Positions 1 through 9,383 of a stretch of 64,000 bases of DNA are shown here, piece after piece. Location of the stretch: NCBI GenBank assembly GCA_917880885.1, contig OU862913.1, positions 39,651,460 to 39,715,459 of the forward strand. The letters are read 5' to 3'. The notes beneath the pieces were generated by a model. The model worked only from the letters and a program-made list of their open reading frames with translations, ran no database searches and was not told the origin of the DNA. This DNA comes from Limnephilus marmoratus. Lineage: Eukaryota > Arthropoda > Insecta > Trichoptera > Limnephilidae. The position numbers and the translations under genes were made by a program. Position 1 is the first letter of the stretch. Each line of letters begins with the position of its first letter.

Positions 1-119
1 TGGGAACCAGCTGATGACAGCTTCTTCTTTACGACATCTTATGTTCAGGAGAAGTGCACAAAGCGGAGCATACTCTCCATAGTCGCCCGCTTATTTGATG
101 TCCTCGGCTTGGTCGCCCC
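1..119 (+). pseudogene. pol: BEL/Pao pol fragment, end of reverse transcriptase domain
   Basis: Reading from base 1, the translation ends in ILSIVARLFDVLGLVAP, the conserved 'R-x-I-L-S-x-I-A-R-L-x-D-x-x-G-L/F-x-A-P' segment of Pao RTs. The same motif is seen in the second Pao copy near 52640. The hAT insertion separates it from its C-terminal part, which resumes at 4299, so as it stands it is a broken gene. Confidence 0.85.
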
Positions 120-593
120 CAGTGGCGTAGCTAGGCGTGGGCGAAGCGGCCCCTCGCCCACGGCCTCGCACATAAAGGGGCCTCGCGTGAGCGAGGCCCC
201 TTTATGATCTCATCATCTTTATGTGCAAAATTTTATTATCAATATCGATCATCGGAAATTTTCGGTATCGATCTTTGCGTTCCCATCCCTAGACTCAGAT
301 TTTGACAGATCCTCTACTTTCGTTCGATACGACCCGACCCGGCAGGCGTCATAGTAGTGTGCATTGCGTCGACTGATTACATTGATCGTGGGCACTGTAC
401 AGTTTTAATTAAACAAAACATTAAAGTTATCACTTATCACTAAGTGTATAATTTAACTTAACAATTAAATAGTGAGTGACAGGTGACAGTGAATTGTGGC
501 TGAATCATACGAGTAATTAAATTAGTAGGTAAGTATATACATAATAAAATTCACATAACCTTAGTCTACTCGATGATATTTCTCATCAATTTC

Positions 594-635
594 ATCATGG
601 AACCAACTGGGTAGTAACCCAGTTGGTTCCATGAT
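594..635. repeat. Perfect 19-bp hairpin in the hAT left region
   Basis: Arms at 594-612 and 617-635 (ATCATGGAACCAACTGGGT and its exact complement) enclose a 4-base loop, AGTA. It lies in the non-coding left part of the hAT. A perfect stem this long with a tetraloop is probably a recent foldback insertion or a replication palindrome. I see no promoter-like context. Confidence 0.8.
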
Positions 636-899
636 ATTATAGTACCTAGAACGAACGAATGCGGAAACGAATTAGCCTCGGGTGAATCTAAAAAATGTGA
701 CGTCCTCATTCTTGTGGGGACCATCGTCGAGCTCTCATCGATACATTTTACGAAATAACTCTGCAAAAATGGTGACTTGTGCTATGAAAACGTGTAAAAA
801 TAGAAGTGAAAAAGATAATAAACCTAATTGTCGTATTACATTCCACATATAAGCATTATTTTACTCTATTTTAAATTTATTCAGATAAAAGGAACACAA

Positions 900-1345
900 T
901 TTGACAAGACACGGCGGGCGGTGGCGGGCGGCGGGCGCACTACTGTCGCATCGCGGCGACGCGAAACACAAAGCCGCTGTTTACTGGGCTAAGTAAATTA
1001 TGAAACATTTGTAAAAGTGTCTTAGCTAAATACGGAAACAAAATATTGAACTAATGAAAAAAATGCGCTCTTACTTTGCCGTGTTTGCAGTTCGCAAATT
1101 TGTTTATTACGGGGTGAGCAATTCGCACTCCCATGTAAAAAGGTATATTCATTCAAAAGCAGAGTCTACTTTTAAGAACTAAATCGTGATATTATAATGC
1201 GAGATGCCTATATAGGTACTGTCAGATAGAGTTATTGACGAATCACATATCACCAAAGTTGTATTCCCGCTCTGCGTCCCGCTGCAGTTGGATTCTACCC
1301 CTCACCTTTCTGTTCTGGTCTAGTAAATATTCATATGTCTATGAT
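900..1345 (+). repeat. Dispersed repeat shared with 11745-12130 (inverse copy)
   Basis: This stretch matches the reverse complement of 11745-12130 over several hundred bases with moderate divergence. Shared landmarks include the segments around 996-1025, 1128-1160 (CCCATGTAAAAAGGT) and 1190-1215 (AATGCGAGATGCCTATATA). It contains a GC-rich block near 905-975. No coding capacity is seen. It probably jumped into the hAT separately. Confidence 0.7.
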
Positions 1346-1787
1346 TAACATATTTTTTTAAAATTAATTTTGGGAAATCACTTTTTTTTGTTATTCACTG
1401 GCATTATTAAGAATTTTAAAACTCCTATAACATTAATTTTTTTCACGGATTATTAAAATTTCACGCTTATAAGTTTATAACTTTATTACATATCTAATGA
1501 TCTTATTTAATCAGATTTTATGTTTTTATATGCCCAATTATTTAACCCACATATTTAGGTATTCCACCATCGTACAGTTTACGATAGTTTATTTATAGTA
1601 GACAACTCCATTATGGGAAAAGTATGTGCCTGCGCAATATCTACGAAGCATAAATTTTCTATCGTTACAAAAGATTGACATTCTCATCTCAACTCACAAT
1701 TTCAAAAAGTTTTTTTTGTTTGAAAAAAATACTGCCATGTTATTCTTATATTTAGGTACGTAAATTACAAAATGATTTACAGATATC

Positions 1788-2508
1788 ATGTCCGGCCCGA
1801 GCAGAGATAGAGATGCACATCGGAAATGGGAATCTGGAACATCGAAGCGAAAAAGAAAAGCTGAGATGGCAGTAACTAATGCAGCTCTTAGTGCTATGCA
1901 GAAATTTTTGAATCAAAAGAAAATTCTTTCGACCTCTGAAACTGGAGTATCGGGAATAATAACTGATTGTCAACAGAATGAAGAGAAGTCTTCGCCAGAA
2001 GAAGTTCTACAAAGTGAATCCAACGATACTACAAATGACACTGAGCCCTGTGTTGGAACTTCTTTTGATATTGGCGAGGCCACTTCATCAGTTAATATTA
2101 GGGAGAATGAAGAGTCAGAAATTTGTAAACCCGAAATGAATGATCCAGGAAAATGGAGCATTCCCATAAACAATGCATACCGTCACGATTTAGTCCAATG
2201 TGGTCCTCAACAAAACCTACATATTAGCAATGAATATTATCCGAAAAATGAATATGGTAGACACTTTTCTAATTTTTATTTTACAAGGAAATTGAGCAAT
2301 GGTGAAAATCAGCATCGTAGGTGGTTAGTTTATTCAACATCACATAATAAAGTATATTGTTTTAGTTGCAAACTTTTCTCTAGTTTACAAACACAAATGG
2401 TTGTAGGCTGTAATGACTGGAAACACTTAAAAACTATTCTTGAACGTCACGAAAATCAGAAAGAACACAGGAAAAGCATGGTTCAGTGGCTAGAATATGA
2501 AAAAAGGT
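1788..2508 (+). pseudogene. hAT transposase N-terminal part (TTF-type zinc finger)
   Basis: The frame opens with MSGPSRDRDAHRKWESG, the typical start of insect zinc-finger MYM-type-1-like hAT transposases. A low-complexity acidic linker follows, then a TTF-type region (residues about 120-241) with N-x-Y-F-T-R, R-R-W-L-V-Y-S, Y-C-F-S-C-K-L-F, and a W-K-H-L...H-E-x-x-x-x-H pattern. These bind DNA ends in the family. A frameshift near 2508 moves the sequence into the next block, so it cannot make a full transposase. Confidence 0.85.
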
Positions 2509-2908
2509 ATTAAACATAGAAAAACGATTGATCAAGAAAACTAGAGACTCATTCAAGAAAGTCAGAAACATTGGTATAATTTGTTTGAAAGACTAGTTGA
2601 TATAATAATTTTTTTAGCTTCACATAACTTAGCTTTTCGAGGTCATAAGGAATCTCTCGATCAGAATCATTTGGGAAATAGCGGTAATTTTATCGATCTG
2701 TTTAAATTACTATCTAAATACGATTTGACTCTTCGTGAACACTTAAATCGTATCAATGAAAAAAAACTAAATCAACACTACTTAAGTCCTCAAATTCAAA
2801 ATGAACTTATTTTATTAATGTCACAAACAATTGTCAATGAGATTATAGGGAAAATTAAAGAAAGTAAGTACTATGCTATAATGCTGGACTGTACAAGGGA
2901 CATCCAAG
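2509..2908 (+). pseudogene. hAT transposase DUF4371 region, frameshifted
   Basis: After the shift near 2508 the reading continues through an in-frame stop at about 2541, then is open. Landmarks are H-W-Y-N-L-F-E-R-L-V-D-I, L-A-F-R-G-H-x-E-S-L and L-S-P-x-I-Q-N-E-L-I, the start of the DUF4371/RNase H-like region. It breaks off after I-M-L-D-C-T-R-D-I, just before and around the first catalytic aspartate, where a GC-rich insert begins. The rest of the catalytic core is absent. Confidence 0.8.
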
Positions 2909-3063
2909 GGCGGATCCAGGGGGGGGGTCATGGGGGTCATGACCCCCCCTGGGCTGGGTCCAGGACCTAGGTGGACCTACTTTTTACTTGTATCTATTAT
3001 TATCAAAATTAAATTATAGCTTCTTGTGACTTGACCAAAACTATGTGACCCCCCCCTGGCGCT
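2909..3063. mobile_element. Small GC-rich MITE-like insert inside the hAT
   Basis: Imperfect inverted ends (GGGCGGATCCAGGGGGGGG and a matching CCCCCCCCTGGCGC near 3050-3061) flank about 110 bases of non-coding sequence. It sits where the transposase frame is interrupted. Near 2917-2956 there is also a short palindrome of G and C runs. No target duplication is clear. Confidence 0.45.
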
Positions 3064-3071
3064 ATGTGAGA

Positions 3072-3710
3072 AAAGGGCTCGCAGAAAAAAGAGAATGTTC
3101 AGTTATGCACTGAACATTCGCAGATGAGCCTATTGATTCTGCTGAAAGTAGATGTAGAATAGATTTTTTTACTACAACGGTTGATGCCATTATACAAGAT
3201 ACCGATACGAGATTTACAGCACTCACTCAATACTACAATTATTTTGGATTCTTGTATGAAATAAATAATTTAAAATCCTTGACAAATAGCGAACTTTTGA
3301 AACACTGCAATGACCTAGGTATATTAATACAACATGGAGAAAGCAAAGATATAGAATCCTATGAACTATACGAAGAACTGCAACTCTTAGTTCCTAACAT
3401 ACCAGAGTCTATTAAAGATACCAAAAATCTGATTGAATATATAATTAAAAATGAATTGCAAGACATTTACCCTAATGTTTATGTTGCGATTAGAATTATG
3501 CTGACTATGCCAGTAAGTACAGCATCCGCAGAAAGAAGTTTCTCGTAATTAAAAATAATAAAAAATTATTTGAGAAATAGCATGAAACAGGAACGGTTAT
3601 CTGCTTTAGGAATACTATCAAACGAAGCAGAGTTAGCTTCAAAAATCGACTACAAATCCTTATTTACAGACTTTAGCAAAGCAAAGAGTCGAAAGAAATT
3701 ATTTTTGTAA
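3072..3710 (+). pseudogene. hAT transposase C-terminal dimerisation region
   Basis: The frame from about 3118 reads D-E-P-I-D-S...F-F-T-T-T-V-D-A-I-I-Q, then N-Y-F-G-F-L-Y-E-I-N-N-L. It ends in the hAT dimerisation signature P-V-S-T-A-S-A-E-R-S-F-S at 3510-3545. A stop follows at 3546-3548, but the family sequence continues (L-K-I-I-K-N-Y-L-R-N-S-M...E-R-L-S-A-L) to a natural stop at 3710. The block has at least one frameshift and one nonsense change, so it is dead. Confidence 0.85.
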
Positions 3711-4286
3711 AAGATTTCACTATATAAATTAAAAAAAAAAAAAAACAAACAAACAAAAAAAAAAAGCTATATACGTATGTTTATGTCTGTATAGATATGT
3801 GCACCTACGTATATATTGTGTATACGTAGGTGCACATATCTACACTCTACACCCATATCGAAAAAAAAATATGTTCATTCTTTTAACCTAATGCTAAATT
3901 ACTTGTTTTACCCTTTCTATTTTCTACTTTTTATTTTTATTTTATTATAATGTTTTCAATTTTTAGCATCACTTATCTAGATCCATTTATTATGTTCACA
4001 CTAGACTACATATATCATACAAAGTAACAATACTCCATTGGTCACCATGAAACAGGCAGCCGCCTAGTATGGTGATCGAATATATCTACTTTATGTAAAT
4101 TGTCGGTTATGTATCATGTGTTTTATAAATAAATAAAATATACTCTTTTTAAATATTTTCTGCTAAATTATATTTTATTTTTGTATTCATAAAAAAATGG
4201 TAGGACCACTGTGTTGATGTATAAAACAGGTACTGAAAGAAAAGGGCCTCGCGGATGCGCCTCTGCCCACGCTCTGATTAGTCCAC
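3711..4286. other. hAT 3' non-coding region with a 22-bp hairpin
   Basis: AT-rich, with no coding signal. At 3792-3842 a perfect 22-bp stem (arms 3792-3813 and 3821-3842) encloses a 7-base loop. An A-rich simple repeat lies at 3730-3766. The last 40 bases lead to the right terminal inverted repeat. Confidence 0.6.
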
Positions 4287-4298
4287 GCTACGCCACTG

Positions 4299-6515
4299 GT
4301 CGCCCCTGTCATTCTGTACGCTAAATTACTTATCAAAGAGCTATGGCTGTGCAACATTGGTTGGGATGATACACCCCCTGATAGCGTTATTCGTCAGTTT
4401 TCGGCGCTTACACAGGAATTTCCTCTAATTTCAATGATGAAAATCCCTCGCCATGTTGGTGTCCTGAAAGACAGTACGGTGCTCGTTGTTGCTTTCTGCG
4501 ATGCAAGCATGAATGGTTACGGCTGTGTGATTTATTTGCACACCACTGATCTGTTTGGGAAAATTACAGTGAGATTGTTGTGCGCAAAATCAAAGGTTTC
4601 TCCCACCAAAGTGACGACCCTCGCTCGTTTGGAGCTCTGTGCCGCAGTATTGATGTCCAAATTAATACGGACGGTTCAAGATAATTATTCTGAGCGTCTT
4701 TCTATTGCAGGAACATATGCGTTTTCCGATTCTACCGTTGCGCTCTCTTGGATACATTCTTCACCGCATCGCTGGTCGGTGTTTGTTAGTAATCGCGTAG
4801 CTCAGTGCCAAGAAAATTTGTCTCCAGAGAACTTTTACCATGTTGCTGGTAGTGAAAACCCGAGCGACTGCCTTTCTCGTGGCATGCTTCCTTCCCAACT
4901 CGTTTCACATGATTTATGGTGGAACGGCCCATCATGGATTCGCAGCCCACCTTTGGAATGGCCATTAAAACCGTTTCACCCTACCAATACTGGTGAAATG
5001 CCTGAACACAAAGCTAATGTGCTCATTGCAACATTTCAGGGTGAAAAATCGGTCCTGAGTGAACTGGCTCAGCGTATATCCACTTGGGATAAACTACTGA
5101 GGATTGTTGTTTATGTCCTCCGATTCATAAAAAAGATATCACTTTCCTCTGGAACGGTCAATAATCTTATGACTGCTGAAAAGGCTGTGATTCGTGCTGT
5201 GCAGAGTATTCATTTTGCAGGAGATATTGCTGCACTCCAGGAAGGCAAATTTCATTCCAAAAGACTTCAGAGTTTATCTCTATTTCTTGATGGAGATAAT
5301 CTGTTACGTATTGGGGGGCGGCTTTCTAAATCGGATTTACCTTTTGAGGTTAAACATCCGGTTTTACTTCCCAAACATGACTGTGTTGTCGATCTGATCA
5401 TCGCTCACTTTCATGTCGTGAACTGTCATACAGGCCCAGGACTTCTTATGTCTATCTTACGTCAACGCTATTGGATATTAGATGCTAGGACTGTTATTAG
5501 GGCGATGGTGCGGAAATGCAATTGTTGCTTCCGCTTAAATCCATCGCATCCTACACCGAAGATGGCAGATTTACCGTCATATCGTGTTGCAGAAGCAAAG
5601 GCCTTCGTACATACCGGTGTAGATTACGCAGGTCCCCTCCGTACTACGCTGACTCGTCGGAGAGGACAACATTCTCAAAAGGCATATATTTATCTATTCG
5701 TATGCCTTGTGACCAAGGCTATTCATATTGAGTTGGTCTCTGACTTAACTTCAAATGCTTTCCTGGCTGCTTTCAGCCGTTTTATTTCTCGGCGTGGCCC
5801 GGTAACATGCTTGTATTCAGATAATGGTACTAATTTTGTGGGTGCGAAGGCACAATTAGATGACCTCTACAAGTTTTTGGTTGAATCTGAATATGAGCCC
5901 TCATTAAAGCGCGAACTCGCTAAGCGTCGTATAGAGTGGAAAATGATTCCACCACGCGCGCCTCATTTTGGGGGTATGTGGGAGTCGAACATAAAGAGCA
6001 TGAAGACACACTTGTACCGTGTGATTGGAACTCAGCTTCTCACCTATGAGGAGTTACAGACTGTGCTAGTTCAAATTGAGTGCATAATGAATTCGCGTCC
6101 ACTTACAGTTATGTCTTCTGACCCTTATCCAGAAGTCCTTAGGCCTGCGCATTTTTTAATGTCGACACCATTGCAGTACTTGCCTGCTTCTGTCCTGGCA
6201 GACGGTAAAATCAATTTGACTCAGCGTAAGCAATTATTAGACAGCATGGTTCAGTCCTTCTGGAAGAAGTGGCGTTCAGAGTATCTGCACACCTTGCAAG
6301 TCAGGCAGAAGTGGACTACTTCTGATCATCCGATTGATATCGGAACTGTCGTACTAGTGGGACAGGAAGATTCCCCTCCGTTAAATTGGCCTTTAGGCGT
6401 GATAACTGAAATCCATCCCGGAATGGATAAAATTGTTCGCGTTGCGACGGTAAAGACACGATTTGGTTCTTTTAAACGTCCGGTTGTCAAATTATATCCC
6501 ATTCCAACGCAATAA
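4299..6515 (+). CDS. pol: BEL/Pao pol, C-terminal part: RNase H, integrase, DUF5641
   Basis: The frame is open for 739 codons; the first in-frame ATG is at 4434, but real translation would come from upstream. RNase H-like motifs are F-C-D-A-S-M-N-G-Y-G (4496-4525) and F-S-D-S-T-V-A-L-S-W-I-H (4723-4758). The integrase zinc-binding H-x-H...C-x-x-C lies near 5405-5530. Integrase core residues are D in G-V-D-Y-A-G-P (about 5620), D in S-D-N-G-T-N-F (about 5817) and E in W-E-S-N-I-K (about 5982). DUF5641, with P-L-N-W-P-L-G-V-I-T-E-I-H-P-G, ends the protein. All catalytic residues are present and no frameshift is seen. The gene is cut from its N-terminal half by the hAT. Confidence 0.9.
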   Translation, partial: VAPVILYAKLLIKELWLCNIGWDDTPPDSVIRQFSALTQEFPLISMMKIPRHVGVLKDSTVLVVAFCDASMNGYGCVIYLHTTDLFGKITVRLLCAKSKVSPTKVTTLARLELCAAVLMSKLIRTVQDNYSERLSIAGTYAFSDSTVALSWIHSSPHRWSVFVSNRVAQCQENLSPENFYHVAGSENPSDCLSRGMLPSQLVSHDLWWNGPSWIRSPPLEWPLKPFHPTNTGEMPEHKANVLIATFQGEKSVLSELAQRISTWDKLLRIVVYVLRFIKKISLSSGTVNNLMTAEKAVIRAVQSIHFAGDIAALQEGKFHSKRLQSLSLFLDGDNLLRIGGRLSKSDLPFEVKHPVLLPKHDCVVDLIIAHFHVVNCHTGPGLLMSILRQRYWILDARTVIRAMVRKCNCCFRLNPSHPTPKMADLPSYRVAEAKAFVHTGVDYAGPLRTTLTRRRGQHSQKAYIYLFVCLVTKAIHIELVSDLTSNAFLAAFSRFISRRGPVTCLYSDNGTNFVGAKAQLDDLYKFLVESEYEPSLKRELAKRRIEWKMIPPRAPHFGGMWESNIKSMKTHLYRVIGTQLLTYEELQTVLVQIECIMNSRPLTVMSSDPYPEVLRPAHFLMSTPLQYLPASVLADGKINLTQRKQLLDSMVQSFWKKWRSEYLHTLQVRQKWTTSDHPIDIGTVVLVGQEDSPPLNWPLGVITEIHPGMDKIVRVATVKTRFGSFKRPVVKLYPIPTQ

Positions 6516-6818
6516 TTTTATATTTTATCTATTTTTGTTTATTTTTATTTATTTATTTTTTGATTTTAGTCATTGTTTCAATGATCTCTGACCCAGACAT
6601 GGCATTACTTAATATCCGTTATCTTGGTCAATTGAACTTTATTACATTGTATTTTTAGTTATTTTTCTTTATTTTGTGAGATTCTGCGAATTTCCAATGC
6701 GTGTCATTCCTTAATATTACCGGTGAATACAGTCACTTTATTTCTATTTCATTTCTTGTTTCATTTGTATTTTTATACTCTTTCTTTTGTAAGCTCTACA
6801 AACTTCCAAGGCGGGGAA

Positions 6819-7084
6819 TATGGATACGCGCCATAAATATATTTGTATCCATTTTCTTAATCAATTAATAATTTTAATGCTATGAGACCATGAGGGCGCC
6901 ATCTATGGTTTTTGTATTGTATTGAATTTACCTATGTGGCTTGAGATGCAGTATATTCATGCGTTTCCTTACCTTTGTGAATCAGGCAATTACTTCTGAC
7001 GGGAGTGTCAGTAAAAGGCCAAGAGATGTCTCTCCTGGTCAGTCATAAGAATAATTCATCTAATACTTGAATTATTGTTGTACA
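6819..7084 (+). repeat. Probable 3' LTR of the BEL/Pao element
   Basis: A polypurine-like tract (CCAAGGCGGGGAA, 6806-6818) sits about 300 bases after the pol stop, where a BEL/Pao 3' LTR is expected. The candidate LTR starts at TATGGATACG and ends near TTGTTGTACA (7084). With no 5' LTR in the window its limits cannot be checked by comparison. Confidence 0.45.
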
Positions 7085-7369
7085 AAATTTGGCACGTATC
7101 ATTAATATGCAAATTTATTCATTGTTGAAACTTCCTTGCTGTGCGAAACATCTGTTAAGATTATGCAATACCGCCTTGATATTTTTTTAATGAAAAGAAG
7201 TGTCTTTTGTGTTGGACATCGCCAATGAGCTGCATTCTCTGAGTGAGTATTGTTTTGTTTCACTTTGGTTGGAATTGCTGGGTCAACTGTTTTTGTGTCA
7301 CATGGGGAAGAATTCAATTTTCGTTAATTTACATAGGGTAGTAACTCCCTCGTGTCAGGGGCTATTTAC
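7085..7369. other. No gene seen
   Basis: Short AT-rich spacer after the Pao LTR. Only small chance reading frames are present. Confidence 0.5.
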
Positions 7370-8506
7370 ACGCCCCTACACGTAGTGAACCCCTTTGGGT
7401 GACCTATGGCATATTTTACCAAATCCAAACGTTTTTCAGAGTGGCAAAAGAGAAATGATTTACTTTAGTGATAAAATATGGTGATGCAACAGTTTAAATA
7501 ATTAGGAAGAGTTTGAGGGCATAATAAGTTATGCGTTGTCTTAGTTCATCAATAGCAAAATTTGTGAGAGTAAATAATACAGGACAACACGATGGGAAAC
7601 AGAAAACAAACAGCTGTCCTGACTGCGTCCATCTGAAACACCTCTGTGATATACGCAATGCAACTTACTAGTTGGCTGAACACTCTCCGCATACTGCAAA
7701 CATTCCTTCTTCACATCCTGTAGGTGCATTTCTATATCTGTATAGGCCATTTCACCTGAGCCTTCTTCCTGCAACCATGGTTCAGTCTTGATGGAAACAC
7801 TCTCTGGGTTGGGAAGCTCCATGGCACTACTGTGATGGCGTCCAGTTAAGTGATGGTAATTAGTTTCAGCTGAAAACAAATTATAATAAGGCCTAAAACA
7901 AAACCTCTCTATTCTAACATCATATTCACTTGAAAGTAAAACTTCTCAAAGTATTGTGTGTAAGGATTTCGTAAAAGCGTTTTAGAAAGTAAAATTAATA
8001 GTACATCTTTCACTGCAATTCAATTAATGATCTTGCCATTTTTATGTTATTCCAAACAAAATTTTCTTTCACATTTCAACACAATATCAAGTGAAGGTTT
8101 ATTAATGCTTTGTTCCGCTCTCCTTAATTCCAATGGCTTAAGGAACAAATCAATATTACACATTTGTAGTCTTATTTATTTCTAAGTCAAGTTCAATATA
8201 ATTATTTTATTTGGTCCCCCACTTTAAAATCTTCTCCGATTCAAATAATCATTAAAAGGCATTATTTTCCAATTCCGGTAACTGACTTTACTACCAACTA
8301 TTATCTAACTACCACCAAATTTTCTTTTAAATTTTAAAGTGCATTTTAAGCGTATCCCTATTTTGTAAATATTGACCAAAAATATATTGCAACCAGCATA
8401 ATAGGATCGACACGTAGGATCGACAAGTAGATATGAGCATGTCGTTAAGGCCAAACAAATACATGCACTTTTATTCTTATTTTCACTTGTATTTTGCGTC
8501 TGTATT
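7370..8506 (-). repeat. Segment duplicated in inverted orientation at 42735-45060
   Basis: The reverse complement of this stretch follows 42735-45060 closely from end to end. Shared sequence includes the zinc-finger N-terminal exon, its 3' intron sequence, and the 5' intron sequence up to about 8506. The distal copy differs by carrying a LINE tail inserted between about 43319 and 44558, which is absent here. This copy therefore shows the pre-insertion state. Confidence 0.85.
7669..7869 (-). CDS. Zinc-finger gene N-terminal exon (type 1), orphan
   Basis: On the minus strand a TTTTCAG acceptor precedes the exon and a GTAAGT donor follows. The ATG lies inside it and the frame starts MELPNPESVSIKTEP. 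The exon ends after Y-A-E-S-V-Q-P-T. It carries S-I-K-T-E-P and D-V-K-K-E-C, both fitting the psi-K-x-E consensus for SUMO attachment, in an acidic setting (E-E-G-S-G-E-M-A-Y-T-D-I-E). No zinc-finger exon follows on the same strand within the window edge, so it is an orphan. It is nearly identical to the exon at 44572-44772. Confidence 0.7.
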
Positions 8507-8850
8507 ATTATTATTAATGCTTACGGAGCTAGGACTACACGGATTCGCCGGTCTGATGAGACACCGGGTCACTGGAGCCAGGATGCGGATAATGGCTTCC
8601 GATAACACAGTGGTGATCGCAGCCTTCCAGCACCAAGCGCCACTCCAGAGCGAGCGCTGGGCCCGAGCTCACTCCAGACCACGTCCTACATTATAATTGA
8701 TTTATTTTTTATTTCTATTATCGCTTATGTCTTTTATATTTGTTTGTTCTATTTACTTTTTTTACTTTATCTGTTGTGTATATATGTACAACTTTATGGG
8801 ACGTGTGGGATTGCACTATCCTCCCCACATCCTGGAATAAACATTTTTTT
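8507..8850 (+). other. Unidentified repeat tail, AATAAA near its end
   Basis: A GC-richer block (8525-8690) is followed by AT-rich sequence ending in TGGAATAAACA, like the 3' end of a retroposed transcript. A short frame covers 8433-8696 but matches no family I know. It abuts the R2-like LINE tail at 8851. Confidence 0.3.
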
Positions 8851-9366
8851 ATGCACCAGATTTAAATGTCCGGGTTAAATTTTCCCCACAGGAAAAACTA
8901 AACCCTTTCACACACTTCCCCAAATGATCATCTAGTCAACCCACGCTATGCAATTGCACTATATAAGTATTATAAATACAAAACAATACAAGAACAACAT
9001 GTCAACCTACTAGAGACCAAATGGGAATATAATTCACCGACTCCAGATATTTTCATATCAGAGGGTTCGGCTCTGTGGCATTTCCAATTGAATCTATAAA
9101 TCCTACTGATCCCTCAATATAAATATTTAAAAAATCTTTTGTAATCCTACATGAATTTAAAATTACTGATGTTTGCATTTTTATATACAAATTCTTTGAC
9201 AAATCTAATATGCTTAAATTTTGAATCAGATTCCTAGGTATTATGCCAGTGGCCGAAATAACAAATGGTAATATTTTTATAGTTCGAGAATGCCAAATTC
9301 TTTTAATCTCATTTCCTAAATCTGTGTATTTTCTAAGTTTTTTCAGAAATAGTTTTGAATATTAAT
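8851..9366 (-). mobile_element. R2-like LINE, 3' fragment (copy 1)
   Basis: Near-identical to 9384-9900 and 39828-40262 on the same strand. On the minus strand it ends with CCGGACATTTAAATCTGG. Only the last part of the protein is present, and it is frameshifted. It stands in tandem with copy 2, separated by a few bases. Confidence 0.7.
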
Positions 9367-9383
9367 ATTTTATTAATATTTTT

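Larger units (their letters stand above)
120..4298 (+). mobile_element. hAT DNA transposon (internally deleted) with 8-bp TSD
   Basis: The ends are CAGTGGCGTAGC at 120-131 and its inverse GCTACGCCACTG at 4287-4298. The 8-bp target duplication GTCGCCCC is perfect at 112-119 and 4299-4306, and removing the element plus one duplicate restores the Pao reading frame. It carries three decayed blocks of a hAT transposase of the zinc-finger MYM-type-1-like kind: a TTF-type finger region, DUF4371, and the C-terminal dimerisation region. Most of the catalytic middle is missing. Nested inside are a dispersed repeat (about 900-1345) and a small GC-rich MITE-like insert (about 2909-3063). Terminal and TSD features are seen directly; the family assignment rests on protein motifs. 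Confidence 0.9.
1..7084 (+). mobile_element. BEL/Pao LTR retrotransposon, 5' end outside the window, split by a hAT insertion
   Basis: Codons at 1-119 read as the end of a Pao-type reverse transcriptase (...ARLFDVLGLVAP). The same sentence resumes exactly at 4299 after removal of 120-4298 and one 8-bp duplicate. From there the frame is open for 739 codons to the stop at 6515. Gag, protease and most of the RT lie upstream of the window. A non-coding 3' stretch follows (6516-6818), then a purine tract and a probable LTR. Apart from the insertion the visible pol is undamaged, so this copy was probably intact when the hAT landed. The 3' boundary is inferred. Confidence 0.85.

Noticed and set aside
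8433..8696. 87-codon frame
   Set aside because: Spans the duplication border and a repeat tail; no domain or homologous frame in the window.
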